A DNA stretch of 64,000 nucleotides from Candidatus Poseidoniaceae archaeon (lineage in GTDB: Archaea > Thermoplasmatota > Poseidoniia > Poseidoniales > Poseidoniaceae), in the NCBI GenBank assembly GCA_938030705.1, contig CALHIR010000025.1, positions 1-64,000 of the forward strand, read 5' to 3'. The number at the start of each line of letters is the position of its first letter. The stretch's first letter is position 1. Under the pieces are notes generated by a model. The model searched no databases. It was given only the letters and a program-made list of their open reading frames with translations, and was not told the DNA's origin. Of the stretch, positions 1 to 8,710 are shown one piece after another. The position numbers and the translations under genes are program-made.

Positions 1-628
<628 letters not shown>

Positions 629-637
629 GGCTCAACG

Positions 638-1036
638 ATGACGACGCATCCAAACGGCTCCGGCGGTGTCGCTCCCAAGCGACGGATGACGCGACAGAAG
701 CGCGCCATCGCGGAGAACGTGTTGAACCGTTGCGACCATCCAACGGCGCAGGAGATTCATCGTGATCTGGACGGCCAGGGCATTGGTTTGGCCACCGTGT
801 ACCGCAATCTCGCCTTACTGGCGGAGGAAGGCATCATCACGACGGTCGAGCACGAAGGCGAGGTCCGCTACGACTGCAACAACGAACCTCACGGCCATGC
901 TTCGTGCACAGCGTGCGGTTCACTCTGGGACATCCCCCTTCCACCAAGCAAAGGCGTCGGCAACGTGTCTGGGGCGCTGGCCACCATCACGGTGGTTGAG
1001 TTCTCGCTACGTGGGATGTGCCACGATTGTCAGTGA
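638..1036 (+). CDS. Fur-family metal/peroxide-responsive transcriptional regulator
   Basis: A 132-residue protein with the Fur layout. An N-terminal winged helix contains HPTAQEIHRDL (about 34-44) and the recognition-helix signature TVYRNLALL (about 53-61). The C-terminal dimerisation domain has a HGH motif at 85-87 and two CxxC zinc pairs at about 90/93 and 128/131. The start ATG lies 9 bases after the katG stop. The katG-fur order points to a PerR/FurA-like repressor acting on katG, as in the linked furA-katG pairs of mycobacteria (there fur comes first). Whether it senses iron, manganese or peroxide cannot be told from the sequence. Its stop abuts the end of a convergent SDR gene. Confidence 0.9.
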   Translation: MTTHPNGSGGVAPKRRMTRQKRAIAENVLNRCDHPTAQEIHRDLDGQGIGLATVYRNLALLAEEGIITTVEHEGEVRYDCNNEPHGHASCTACGSLWDIPLPPSKGVGNVSGALATITVVEFSLRGMCHDCQ

Positions 1037-1711
1037 TCACCACGGCAAAGCCTGGCCTGCGTAATCGACGAATCGACCGGTAAGCTCGAGTGTTTGCTCC
1101 TCAATGCGCGCCATGATTCCGTTCACGCTCTCATCTGCTTGAATCGGCGCGTTGGGCCCACCCATGTCGGTTTCTACCCACCCCGGATGCATTAACAAGA
1201 GGCTAACGCCCTTGGCTCGCAACTCGTTCTTCATGGCCGTTGTGAACATGTTCAAGGCTGTTTTTGAAGCACGATAGGCATATGATTTTCCGCTCGAACA
1301 ATCGGCGATGGAACCCATCAGGCTGGTGATCATGAGTACCGTCCCTCCGGCGTTCGTGAGCCGTGGAAGGGCATGCTGCGTCACCCGAACTGGAGCGATG
1401 GCGTTCACTTCCATGACGGTGGAAACGATATCAAAATCAATCTCAGCGATGCTTGACCACCGCCCGTCAGAAACACCGGCGTTGTTGACCAAGAGGTCGA
1501 GTGTCGGCCCCAAGCAGGCCATCGCAGATGCCACGTCCTGATCGTTCCGAACATCCAATCGGTGCAAGACAAGTCCGGGGTGGTTGAGGTTTGCAAGCGC
1601 CCCTTTGTCGTGGCGGTAGGTTGCATGGACCTCGTAATTTCTGTCAAGCAACTGTTGAGCGATTTCAAATCCAATTCCTCGGTTAGCACCCGTCACCATC
1701 GCTGTTGGCAT
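1037..1711 (-). CDS. Short-chain dehydrogenase/reductase (SDR)
   Basis: A 224-residue classical SDR. Visible motifs are the nucleotide-binding TGANRGIG (7-14), NNAG (76-79), catalytic Ser in MITSLMG (about 130) and the YxxxK pair Tyr146/Lys150 in SYAYRASK. These are the family's NAD(P)-binding and proton-relay residues. The sequence is closest in style to the C-factor/carbonyl reductase-like SDRs that begin with an almost immediate Rossmann glycine motif. The substrate is unknown. It converges on the fur gene with no intergenic space; the start ATG follows a short AT-rich stretch. Confidence 0.9.
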   Translation of the reverse strand: MPTAMVTGANRGIGFEIAQQLLDRNYEVHATYRHDKGALANLNHPGLVLHRLDVRNDQDVASAMACLGPTLDLLVNNAGVSDGRWSSIAEIDFDIVSTVMEVNAIAPVRVTQHALPRLTNAGGTVLMITSLMGSIADCSSGKSYAYRASKTALNMFTTAMKNELRAKGVSLLLMHPGWVETDMGGPNAPIQADESVNGIMARIEEQTLELTGRFVDYAGQALPW

Positions 1712-1749
1712 AAACGTGGAACATCAGTATCGGTCTATGGTTTTCCTTC

Positions 1750-2406
1750 TTAGAAATCATAGTATTCCTTTTCACCCTCTTCCTGGGCCTCTTCCTTTTT
1801 CTTAATGGCCTGCCATTGAAGGTATGCGCTCAAGAACATGCCAACCAATGCGAGGTAAGCATCAGGAGCCGAGACACCATCCAATCGCTCAACCGGCCAG
1901 CCTAAACCAACGTAGACGGCCAACATCATGCCCAATGTTCCGACCATTCCAGCCATGAGCGCAGGAACCAAGCGTCGAAACGACATGCTCAGGAAAAAAG
2001 CGGTGAGTGTAAGGACGCCAGAGAGAAAGGCATCGCCTTCGAAATCCATATCGAATTGTGTACCGGTGTTGATGAGGTTGGTGATGATGAGAAACACCAG
2101 GGCGGCGGCAAGAAAACGCATCGCTATTTGGGCGACGCTCACAGAAATGACACCCACGCCCGCTGCTGCGATCAAGCGAAATTGCCCTTCACTGAGGGGC
2201 GGATTTGCGCCCAAGAATTCGTAGACCTCTCCTACAAGCCCGAACCCCACTAAAAAGCCAACAATTCCCACCGTCAACGGAATTCGTTTGCTGCCCTCAA
2301 CGAACAAGAGCAAGGAGATGATGAATAAGGGGATGGCGTAAAGGAGCCCGCCGGCCACCAGTTGGTCGAGAACTCCGATGCTAAGTTCCGTAGCATCAGG
2401 CGTCAT
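1750..2406 (-). CDS. Multi-pass membrane protein, unknown function
   Basis: 218 residues with about six hydrophobic segments, for example around residues 15-35, 41-60, 78-112, 128-145 and 150-170. The tail is highly charged and cytoplasmic in character (KKKEEAQEEGEKEYYDF). No catalytic motif or family was recognised. It lies in the same direction as the GIDE-like membrane protein upstream and could be co-transcribed with it; the spacing to that gene's stop side is about 30 bases in coding direction. Function unassigned. Confidence 0.75.
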   Translation of the reverse strand: MTPDATELSIGVLDQLVAGGLLYAIPLFIISLLLFVEGSKRIPLTVGIVGFLVGFGLVGEVYEFLGANPPLSEGQFRLIAAAGVGVISVSVAQIAMRFLAAALVFLIITNLINTGTQFDMDFEGDAFLSGVLTLTAFFLSMSFRRLVPALMAGMVGTLGMMLAVYVGLGWPVERLDGVSAPDAYLALVGMFLSAYLQWQAIKKKEEAQEEGEKEYYDF

Positions 2407-2437
2407 ACGCTCACATCAGTAAAAAAAATATCATGCT

Positions 2438-3772
2438 TCATGCCAAACCAAGGAGGGACAATCCCCCGAGCAAGAGCAAAATTGGCGGCACCATCATTTC
2501 AAAGCCAGAGCGTGATTTTCCGATGTTGGAGAGTTCCGAGCCCCGCAGCAGCGTGCACTTTGTACCGGGAGCATCTTCGTTACCCCAGACCTCAATGGTG
2601 CTGTTTCCAAGGGTTCCATCCGCCTGCGGGTCGGCTTGAAGTTCAGATGCGTCACGAGGCTTGGTAGCTCCAAGAATATAGACTGGGTCTCCAGAACGCA
2701 GACCGTACAACGTCCATCGATGCCCCTTGACCGTCACGCCGCGCAAAAGCCCTGCGACGGCGGACGACATGAGTTGCTTACCAAGTGATTGTGCAAAGGC
2801 ACCCTCCCATCGTTTGAGGAATTGTCCGTAATCGGTTCGCTTGAACGACTCGAGGTTGACCTTGATGCCTCCCGTCCCGTCCTGTAGGATAAACGGCACA
2901 CCGCCGCTATCACTTCGAACGGTAACCCAACTGCATTCTTCCTTGGTGTTTCCCTCGCTGTCCTCGACCTTTCGGCATTGTTTCTGTTCGTATGTCCAGT
3001 GGTACCCAATCATGTTTGGCATCGACATGGACTGATTGGAATCAACGTGGACCACCATGGTGCCTGCAGCCCACGGCCGAACTTGCCCAACCAATTCGGG
3101 GTAGCCAACGGCAGCGGAGCGAACAAGGGAGGTTGGCGTGTCAATCATTTGTCGAAGGGCCTTTGCCCGGTAAAAATTCACCAAGGTCAACACCAAGCCC
3201 ATACCAGCGATGATCAAGGCTGGCAGGGCGCCGATTTCTTCGTCCTGCATCCCCAGGCCTCCCACCACCAACAACAGAATTGCGGCCGCTCCCGCAAAGA
3301 CGAGGTGGAGGGTCATGGTAGCGGGTTGTGGGGTGCCGATTTTCGCAGGGTGTTCGGGAAGCGGACTCCCGTCACCGTGAGGCCCGTACATGTTGTCATG
3401 GTTCCATGTTTGGGGCCCTGGCGCAGGAAGAATCCAGTCGTTTGGGTCGTTCGTAGGCACAAGGGTGCTTTGTTGAAGGAACCAATTTTCCATCGTATAC
3501 CCGCTTTCATCCGCCTTTGCTTGCAAATCAGCGGGCGAAATGGATTCTTTTCGCAATCGGTGTAGGCCGGCCGACATGCTCCCTGGTGAAATGAAGGCCA
3601 TCATGGTCAAACCAATGACGGAAAGGCCGAGGCTGAACGGATCGGTCATGGCCGCAACAACGCCGTAACCGGTGATGATGAGCCCAAGGACCCAGACAAC
3701 CCAACCTACGAAGGTATAGGGAAAGGTTAGCTTGAAGCCGCCGCCGATGAAGTCGATGTTGTGTTGGTTCAT
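2438..3772 (-). CDS. Membrane protein with GIDE-like (MUL1/BAM-type) domain
   Basis: 444 residues from the chosen ATG at 3772; an upstream in-frame extension to 3868 looks non-coding. Hydrophobic pairs lie at about 20-65 and 156-200, with a last one at 426-443. Between them, residues about 215-400 resemble the GIDE domain: ELVGQVRPW, a long hairpin with two Cys, FILQDGTGGIKVN, and GLRSGDPVYILGATKPRD. In eukaryotes GIDE/BAM precedes the RING of the mitochondrial E3 ligase MUL1. No RING or other zinc motif is visible here, so this is not evidence of ligase activity. The topology suggests the domain sits between the second and last membrane segments. Function otherwise unknown. Confidence 0.65.
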   Translation of the reverse strand: MNQHNIDFIGGGFKLTFPYTFVGWVVWVLGLIITGYGVVAAMTDPFSLGLSVIGLTMMAFISPGSMSAGLHRLRKESISPADLQAKADESGYTMENWFLQQSTLVPTNDPNDWILPAPGPQTWNHDNMYGPHGDGSPLPEHPAKIGTPQPATMTLHLVFAGAAAILLLVVGGLGMQDEEIGALPALIIAGMGLVLTLVNFYRAKALRQMIDTPTSLVRSAAVGYPELVGQVRPWAAGTMVVHVDSNQSMSMPNMIGYHWTYEQKQCRKVEDSEGNTKEECSWVTVRSDSGGVPFILQDGTGGIKVNLESFKRTDYGQFLKRWEGAFAQSLGKQLMSSAVAGLLRGVTVKGHRWTLYGLRSGDPVYILGATKPRDASELQADPQADGTLGNSTIEVWGNEDAPGTKCTLLRGSELSNIGKSRSGFEMMVPPILLLLGGLSLLGLA

Positions 3773-3871
3773 AGCATTCCTAACGGTAAGCCGACCATAA
3801 CCTTGTTTGCCGGGCAGGGCCGATGGATTTCTTTGTTCGCCACAACATGTTGTTGCGGAAACTTGCACCCC

Positions 3872-5998
3872 TCAACGGTTCAGGATGGGAAGGAAGGCAT
3901 TCGCAGCCTTCTCACAAGCATTCGCCACGTCGTCGAGACGCTGGAGAACCCTGTACATGTGCATCGCAGCCAACGGCGAATCATCTCCGTTGGAGAACAC
4001 GTAGGCGGCCGCTCTTGCTTCCACACCATCAGCTTCATGTTCCTTAAGGTTCACTTGTCGAATCAATTCAGCCAGTTTGTCCTCGGCAGCCTTGGTCTGG
4101 CCGCTGATTGAGAAGTCGCGCAGCGCTTCAACAGCATCTTCGTATTTCGCCACCGTTTCAGAAACGGCTTTGGCCATTTCCTTGAGGTTCTGCTTGGCCC
4201 GATCATCATCGAAGAGCGGTCGGAATGCCAACTGCTCGGCGACGTTTTGCGCGTAGTCAGCGATGCGATCCTGTCGGCTGACCATGTAGAGGAAATCATC
4301 CAGCGAAACATGGACGCCTAGCCGCATATCGTTCATGGCCAAGTGCCGCACCTCCGATTTGATATTGTCTGCCTTGAGTTCGGTATCAATGGTCAACTGA
4401 ATGGTGTCGGTAGCATCTTCGCCATCACAAGCCGCATTCACTGCCGCCAACATATGTTCAACGGTCTCTTCAACGGCTTGGGCGTGGTCGTGGAACAACT
4501 CAAACGGCGTCACTGGATGGCCGTCGCCACCAACATCAGAAAGAGCATCCTCAACATGGATTTCGGAACCACTCTTCCAAATAGCGACTCCAACCGCTAT
4601 GAAGGCGAGGGGCAATATCACGATCATGTTGAGAGCATCTCCGCCGGAGGCAACAAACAACACGACAGCGCCAAAGGCGGCAGCAGGAACGCTTGCCACC
4701 CAAGACGCAGCGATTTTCCCAAAGACACGGAAGTCAACCGCCTTGGCACCACCTGCAAGGCCAACGCCAACCACGGCGCCAACCAAAGTATGCGTGGTTG
4801 AGACAGGCACGGCGAGGAAGGGCATAGAGAAGACCAGAATGGTGGTTGCCGCACCAAATTCCGCGGCAAATCCACGGGTGGGGGTGATGTCGGTAATCTT
4901 CTTTCCAATGGTCTCCATGACGCGCCAGCCCCATGTCAGGACACCGACCGCAATACCGGCTGAGCCGAGGAGGACCAACCAGAGTGGAATTTCAGCTTTG
5001 GCGGCCAATTGGCCAGTCTCACTGCTGAGGACCTGCCACACGGCCGCCATCGGGCCGATAGCGTTGGAACGGTCGTTGGCGCCGTGGGCGAAAGCGACAT
5101 AGGCCGCGGTGATGATTTGCAACCACACGAATATGCGCTCTACGCCCTTGAATCCACGCTTTTCTTCATTAATATCGATTCGTTGAAGCACCATGTAGAG
5201 GACCAGACTCGAGACGGCACCGATGGCCGCAGCAAGCAAGATTGAGTTGATGGGAATCCAAGCATTTGAAGCCCAGGGATCAAAAACACCGTTTTCCTTA
5301 ACGGGTAACCAGTCGTTCTTATCCTCAATCCAATCGTTGGAAGCAGCCTTTGAGATGAATCCCTTGAGGGCTTTGTACTGAAGGGCCAGGCCAAGAACAA
5401 AGAATGTGGGAAAGGCAAGCACAGGAGCAAGCCACAACGACCGCTCAACAGGGTTATCATTATCAAGAATGAGCTTCTTGATGATGATAAAGGAGAAAAA
5501 TCCAATCAAGCCACCCATTAACGGGCTGGCGACCCACGACAGGACGACTTTACGAACCACTTCCCAATCGATGAGGTCGGTTGAGTATTTTACCTCGAGG
5601 ATGAGCCCCACGCCGAGGATGCCACCAATAATGGAGTGAGTGGTCGACACGGGGAGGCCATAGCGCGTAGCGATGGTGAGCCACGTAGCCGCCGCCATCA
5701 TGGCGGCGATGAAACCGAGTGCAATATCGGTGGAAAAGACATCATCAACCATCGGGTCTGTGAAATCCACACTAAGAATACCTTTGCGAACGGTATCGGT
5801 AACCGCATCACCCGCAAAGAACGCCCCTGCGAATTCAAACACCGCCGCGATGATCACCGCTTGCTTAAGCGTGAGAGCACGGGAACCAACCGAAGTTCCC
5901 ATGGCATTAGCCACATCGTTTGCACCGATGTTCCAGGCCATGTAGGCACAGACAATCAAAGCTAATCCAATCAAGACAACCGTCAGTGGTTCCATGAA
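3872..5998 (-). CDS. PiT-family inorganic phosphate transporter fused to a C-terminal PhoU-like (DUF47) domain
   Basis: 708 residues from ATG 5998; a TTG at 6016 would add six residues. The PiT signature occurs twice, as NIGANDVANAMG near residue 22-33 and as AHGANDRSNAIGPMAA near 305, the inverted-duplication hallmark of sodium- or proton-coupled phosphate symporters. About ten or more membrane helices end near residue 480. The last ~220 residues are soluble and helical and begin PVTPFELFHDHAQAVEE, matching the DUF47/PhoU-like domain usually encoded by a separate gene next to pit. The fusion suggests in-cis regulation of transport. It is divergent from an AbrB-PhoU gene across a palindromic promoter. 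Confidence 0.93.
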   Translation of the reverse strand, partial: FMEPLTVVLIGLALIVCAYMAWNIGANDVANAMGTSVGSRALTLKQAVIIAAVFEFAGAFFAGDAVTDTVRKGILSVDFTDPMVDDVFSTDIALGFIAAMMAAATWLTIATRYGLPVSTTHSIIGGILGVGLILEVKYSTDLIDWEVVRKVVLSWVASPLMGGLIGFFSFIIIKKLILDNDNPVERSLWLAPVLAFPTFFVLGLALQYKALKGFISKAASNDWIEDKNDWLPVKENGVFDPWASNAWIPINSILLAAAIGAVSSLVLYMVLQRIDINEEKRGFKGVERIFVWLQIITAAYVAFAHGANDRSNAIGPMAAVWQVLSSETGQLAAKAEIPLWLVLLGSAGIAVGVLTWGWRVMETIGKKITDITPTRGFAAEFGAATTILVFSMPFLAVPVSTTHTLVGAVVGVGLAGGAKAVDFRVFGKIAASWVASVPAAAFGAVVLFVASGGDALNMIVILPLAFIAVGVAIWKSGSEIHVEDALSDVGGDGHPVTPFELFHDHAQAVEETVEHMLAAVNAACDGEDATDTIQLTIDTELKADNIKSEVRHLAMNDMRLGVHVSLDDFLYMVSRQDRIADYAQNVAEQLAFRPLFDDDRAKQNLKEMAKAVSETVAKYEDAVEALRDFSISGQTKAAEDKLAELIRQVNLKEHEADGVEARAAAYVFSNGDDSPLAAMHMYRVLQRLDDVANACEKAANAFLPILNR

Positions 5999-6040
5999 TC
6001 TGCCAGCGTGACTCAATACTTATAGTAGCGGGCGTATATT

Positions 6041-6057
6041 CTATATAGGCCTATATC
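6041..6057. promoter_or_regulatory. Divergent promoter with perfect 14-bp palindrome between pit-phoU and abrB-phoU
   Basis: The 70-base gap between the phosphate transporter (start 5998) and the AbrB-PhoU gene (start 6069) holds the perfect palindrome ATATAGGCCTATAT at 6043-6056, within a run of TATA-like elements (TATATT at 6035-6040, CTATATAG at 6041-6048). A TATA-like box at 6041 is about 28 bases from the phoU start, so that mRNA may be leaderless. Because the site is symmetric and central, a dimeric regulator binding there could block both promoters. The AbrB-domain protein encoded next door is the obvious candidate (inference). Confidence 0.55.
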
Positions 6058-6068
6058 GTAAGAAAAGC

Positions 6069-7112
6069 ATGGCACTCGGCCCCGGTGAGCACGACGTTCG
6101 AAAACTGCAGGCAACCGGTGGAAGCACGTTCACCTTGAGCCTTCCAAAGCCTTGGGTTTTACACAATCAACTTGAACCTCGCTCATCGCTGAAAGTTGAT
6201 TGGCGACCAAGTGGGGCGCTGCGAATCACCCCGCTTGAGCAATATCAACGAGTTGAGCGCCACGTGCGCATCAATCTCAATGACATTCCAGAAAATAGCC
6301 TCCATGACCATCTTATGGGCGCCTACATTTCGGGCGCCGACGTTATTTTTGTGCACCATTCAGAACGCGATTCAGTTCAAACCCAAACGATTCGACGCTT
6401 TCTCCGTTCCACCCGCGGTTTTGAGATCGTCGAGGAAAACCCGACCACCACGGAACTGAGGTGTTTGCTCAATCCAGGCGACATGCCTCTTCACGCCAGC
6501 CTCAAGCGCATGTACCTCCTTGTCTCCTCGTTGGTTCGCGATTTGCAAGAAGTGTTTTCTGGCGGGGATATTGATTTTCTCTCCGACCACGAAGAACGAG
6601 AAAGCGAAGTTGACGGCTTGTTGTATCTTGTCGAGCGTCAAATCCGTATCGTTTTCGAGTCGTACCAAGCCGCCTCACGCCTGAATGTGTCTCGTGGCCA
6701 GGCCCTTGAATACGCTAACCTTGCACGGTGTCTTGAACGCATGATGGACCACGTCAACAATTTGACTCTCTTTATCATTGACCATACCGAACATATCCCT
6801 CAACTCAACTCGACGCCACCCATCCAAAATCTATCGCTTTGGCAAGAATCGCTCAAGGAATTGATGATCAACATCCGCACCCAAGACTCCCATCGAATTG
6901 AAGCGGCTCGCCATCAACTCAAGGTGCTGCAAACCGAATTGAAGGCGTATGAAGGCGCCATTTTCGATGCTAAAAAGAAAAACCGTCAGTTAGCAGCATC
7001 GCTGTCCATTTCTGAATCGGTGCGAAGACTATGCGCTTACTCGAGAGATTTTGGCGAGGTTCTCCTCAACATGAAACTCTCTTTTCTTATGCAGGAAGTC
7101 CGAGACAAATGA
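6069..7112 (+). CDS. Phosphate-uptake regulator: AbrB/SpoVT-like N-terminus plus PhoU-like helical region
   Basis: 347 residues. The first ~50 residues (VRKLQATGGSTFTLSLPKPW, then LKVDWRPSGALRITP) match the archaeal AbrB-type swapped-hairpin DNA-binding domain found in PhoU-family regulators. Residues about 140-345 are helical and PhoU-like. Archaeal proteins of this type are annotated as phosphate uptake regulators. The gene is divergent from a phosphate transporter that carries its own PhoU-like domain, so phosphate sensing and transport appear locally coupled. The start lies 12 bases beyond a palindrome that could be its own operator. The downstream tRNA-Leu gene is on the opposite strand. 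Confidence 0.85.
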   Translation: MALGPGEHDVRKLQATGGSTFTLSLPKPWVLHNQLEPRSSLKVDWRPSGALRITPLEQYQRVERHVRINLNDIPENSLHDHLMGAYISGADVIFVHHSERDSVQTQTIRRFLRSTRGFEIVEENPTTTELRCLLNPGDMPLHASLKRMYLLVSSLVRDLQEVFSGGDIDFLSDHEERESEVDGLLYLVERQIRIVFESYQAASRLNVSRGQALEYANLARCLERMMDHVNNLTLFIIDHTEHIPQLNSTPPIQNLSLWQESLKELMINIRTQDSHRIEAARHQLKVLQTELKAYEGAIFDAKKKNRQLAASLSISESVRRLCAYSRDFGEVLLNMKLSFLMQEVRDK

Positions 7113-7128
7113 CCCGTCATCAGGGGAA

Positions 7129-7212
7129 TGCAGGAGGCAGGATTCGAACCTGCGAACCGTTACGGACTGGGACCTCATCCCAGCGCCTTTGACCAAGCTG
7201 GGCGACTCCTGC
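7129..7212 (-). tRNA. tRNA-Leu (anticodon GAG)
   Basis: Read on the minus strand. It has a 7-bp acceptor stem (GCAGGAG with CTCCTGC), an anticodon stem CTGGG/CCCAG enclosing loop ATGAGGT (anticodon GAG), a long class II variable arm expected of tRNA-Leu, and a T arm with GGTTCGAATCC. The discriminator base is A. CCA is not encoded, since the next bases read TTC. It lies between the convergent PhoU-like and nitroreductase genes. Confidence 0.95.
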
Positions 7213-7259
7213 GCCGACCTTCGCTCTGTCCTCGCGTATATCAACACCGCGACCTTTCT

Positions 7260-7937
7260 TCAAGCCTGCTCGTCGAAGAACACGGCCACTTCGTCAAGCG
7301 ATTTCCGGTGTATATCAGGAACTTCAGCCCCTTCTGCGGGGTAGCCAACGGGCATCACGAGCATGGCTTCTTCGTGTTTTGGACGTTCGAGAATATCACG
7401 GAGGAAACCCATCGGCGAGGGCGTGTGCGTAAGGGTTACGAGACCCATACGATGAATGGATTGAATGAACATGCCCGCTGCAATTCCACAGGATTCTGTG
7501 GCGTAGTACGTTGGGCCCCAATCACCGTTGGGCCGTTGGCGTTTTTTTTGCTTGAACAGCACCACGACCCAGGGAGCATCGGTCAGGTGGGGTTTGATGG
7601 CATCGGTTCCCAGTGGAGCAAGCACTTCCGACCAAGCCTCAGGCATGCGTTTCGAGTAGGTTTTCCGCTCTTCTTCTTCCGCAGCCTCACGAATTTTATG
7701 CTGCAGTTCATCGTTTCGAATCGCCACCCATGTCCACGGTTGGAGGTGGGCCCCATTGGGCGCGGTTGAGCCCGATAAAATGGCGAGTTCAACCAACCTG
7801 CGAGGTACGTCTCGCGTTGAGAAATGGCGCGTTGTGCGTCGTTGAGCGAGTTCAGCATGGTTTGCTTCCGCCAGGGCGACCATGTCCGCAGCCGACCGTT
7901 CGGCCCATTGGAGAGGAAGGAAAGGGTGGTCGTCCAT
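7260..7937 (-). CDS. Nitroreductase-family flavoprotein, iodotyrosine-deiodinase-like
   Basis: 225 residues from ATG 7937. The nitroreductase fold is recognisable from RRTTRHFS near the N terminus (FMN phosphate contacts), GSTAPNGAHLQPWTWV, and ATESCGIAAGMFIQSIHRMGL followed by VTLTHTPSPMGFLRDIL. The last block is characteristic of the iodotyrosine deiodinase (IYD) subgroup, which performs FMN-dependent reductive dehalogenation of halotyrosines. Homologues exist in bacteria and some archaea. The real substrate here is unknown. The gene follows a small membrane protein and a SOUL-family gene on the same strand, probably as one unit. Confidence 0.88.
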   Translation of the reverse strand: MDDHPFLPLQWAERSAADMVALAEANHAELAQRRTTRHFSTRDVPRRLVELAILSGSTAPNGAHLQPWTWVAIRNDELQHKIREAAEEEERKTYSKRMPEAWSEVLAPLGTDAIKPHLTDAPWVVVLFKQKKRQRPNGDWGPTYYATESCGIAAGMFIQSIHRMGLVTLTHTPSPMGFLRDILERPKHEEAMLVMPVGYPAEGAEVPDIHRKSLDEVAVFFDEQA

Positions 7938-7948
7938 GGTATGCACCT

Positions 7949-8164
7949 TCAGATCCAGTCGTAAACGCCGTTGAGAAGATAGAGGCAAAAGCCGAGCGGT
8001 ACGGCGTACAGCGAAAACCGCCACAGTGAATACACCCACGGTCGGTCGCCAATGACGTCTTCGACTTTCTCACCAACGGCTTCGCCGACACTCGCCACAA
8101 GTTCCTCGGCAAGGACGTCCTGCATGGGTTGGTCATGGGTCGGTGTGTATGTATGGTTTTTCAC
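7949..8164 (-). CDS. Small single-pass membrane protein
   Basis: 71 residues with a GTG start at 8164 that overlaps the stop of the SOUL gene as GTGA, so translation is probably coupled. Residues 1-45 are polar (DVLAEELVASVGEAVGEKVE) and about 46-69 form one hydrophobic segment (SLWRFSLYAVPLGFCLYLL). No family was recognised. The tight packing between two recognisable genes on the same strand is the main support for it being real. Confidence 0.55.
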   Translation of the reverse strand: MKNHTYTPTHDQPMQDVLAEELVASVGEAVGEKVEDVIGDRPWVYSLWRFSLYAVPLGFCLYLLNGVYDWI

Positions 8165-8694
8165 GAATCCGCTGCTTCGGTCCCCATTACTTCGATATGG
8201 AGTTCATTGCGACGTCTGAAGGGGAGTGTGGTCCACGGATTTTCATAGACGGCCAAGACGGCAGGCCCTGTCGATTTCAGATGTTCTCGTTTGATCGCCG
8301 CCCGTAATTTTTCCTCTATCTTCGAGATTTTCCCAGGCGTTGTCCGCCCGGAAAAGGACAGTACAGCCATCCTCTTTTCGGCTTGCTCCACCAATTGAAC
8401 ACCTTGGTCGTGCGGAGAGGGAAGGGTTTCGATGATGTAGGCCGATGGCATGGTGAACGCCAACCACCCTGCACCAGCGTCGTCCCACATGCTGACCGGA
8501 GCTGTCATAGCGATGGATTCCCCGGTTTGATTTCCACCGAAGATGTAGCGTGCTACTCGACGAAAACCTCCGGACGCCGCCCCACCTGCATTCGTTTGAA
8601 CTCGGGCTTGGATGTTGGGGTGATAACGGCGGATTTCAAAATCGCCGAACGACCGCACAAGGTCGTACGTTGGCTCTTCAAGTTGGGACGCCAC
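8161..8694 (-). CDS. SOUL-family haem-binding protein
   Basis: 177 residues from a GTG at 8694; a longer frame to 8772 would overlap the upstream ATPase gene by 62 bases. SOUL features include YDLVRSFGDFEIRRYHP near the N terminus, GGFRRVARYIFGGN, and SIAMTAPVSM, followed by a conserved FTMPSAY strand and the C-terminal RRNELHIEV. SOUL/HBP proteins bind haem or porphyrins in eukaryotes and appear in many bacteria and archaea; the physiological role is unclear. It sits upstream of the small membrane protein and the nitroreductase. Confidence 0.88.
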   Translation of the reverse strand: MASQLEEPTYDLVRSFGDFEIRRYHPNIQARVQTNAGGAASGGFRRVARYIFGGNQTGESIAMTAPVSMWDDAGAGWLAFTMPSAYIIETLPSPHDQGVQLVEQAEKRMAVLSFSGRTTPGKISKIEEKLRAAIKREHLKSTGPAVLAVYENPWTTLPFRRRNELHIEVMGTEAADS

Positions 8695-8710
8695 GCTTTT
8701 TCCACCTCTC

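Noticed and set aside
3773..3868. N-terminal extension of the GIDE-like membrane protein
   Set aside because: Low-complexity and polar, unlike the membrane segment that begins the chosen form; ATG 3772 fits the gene start better.
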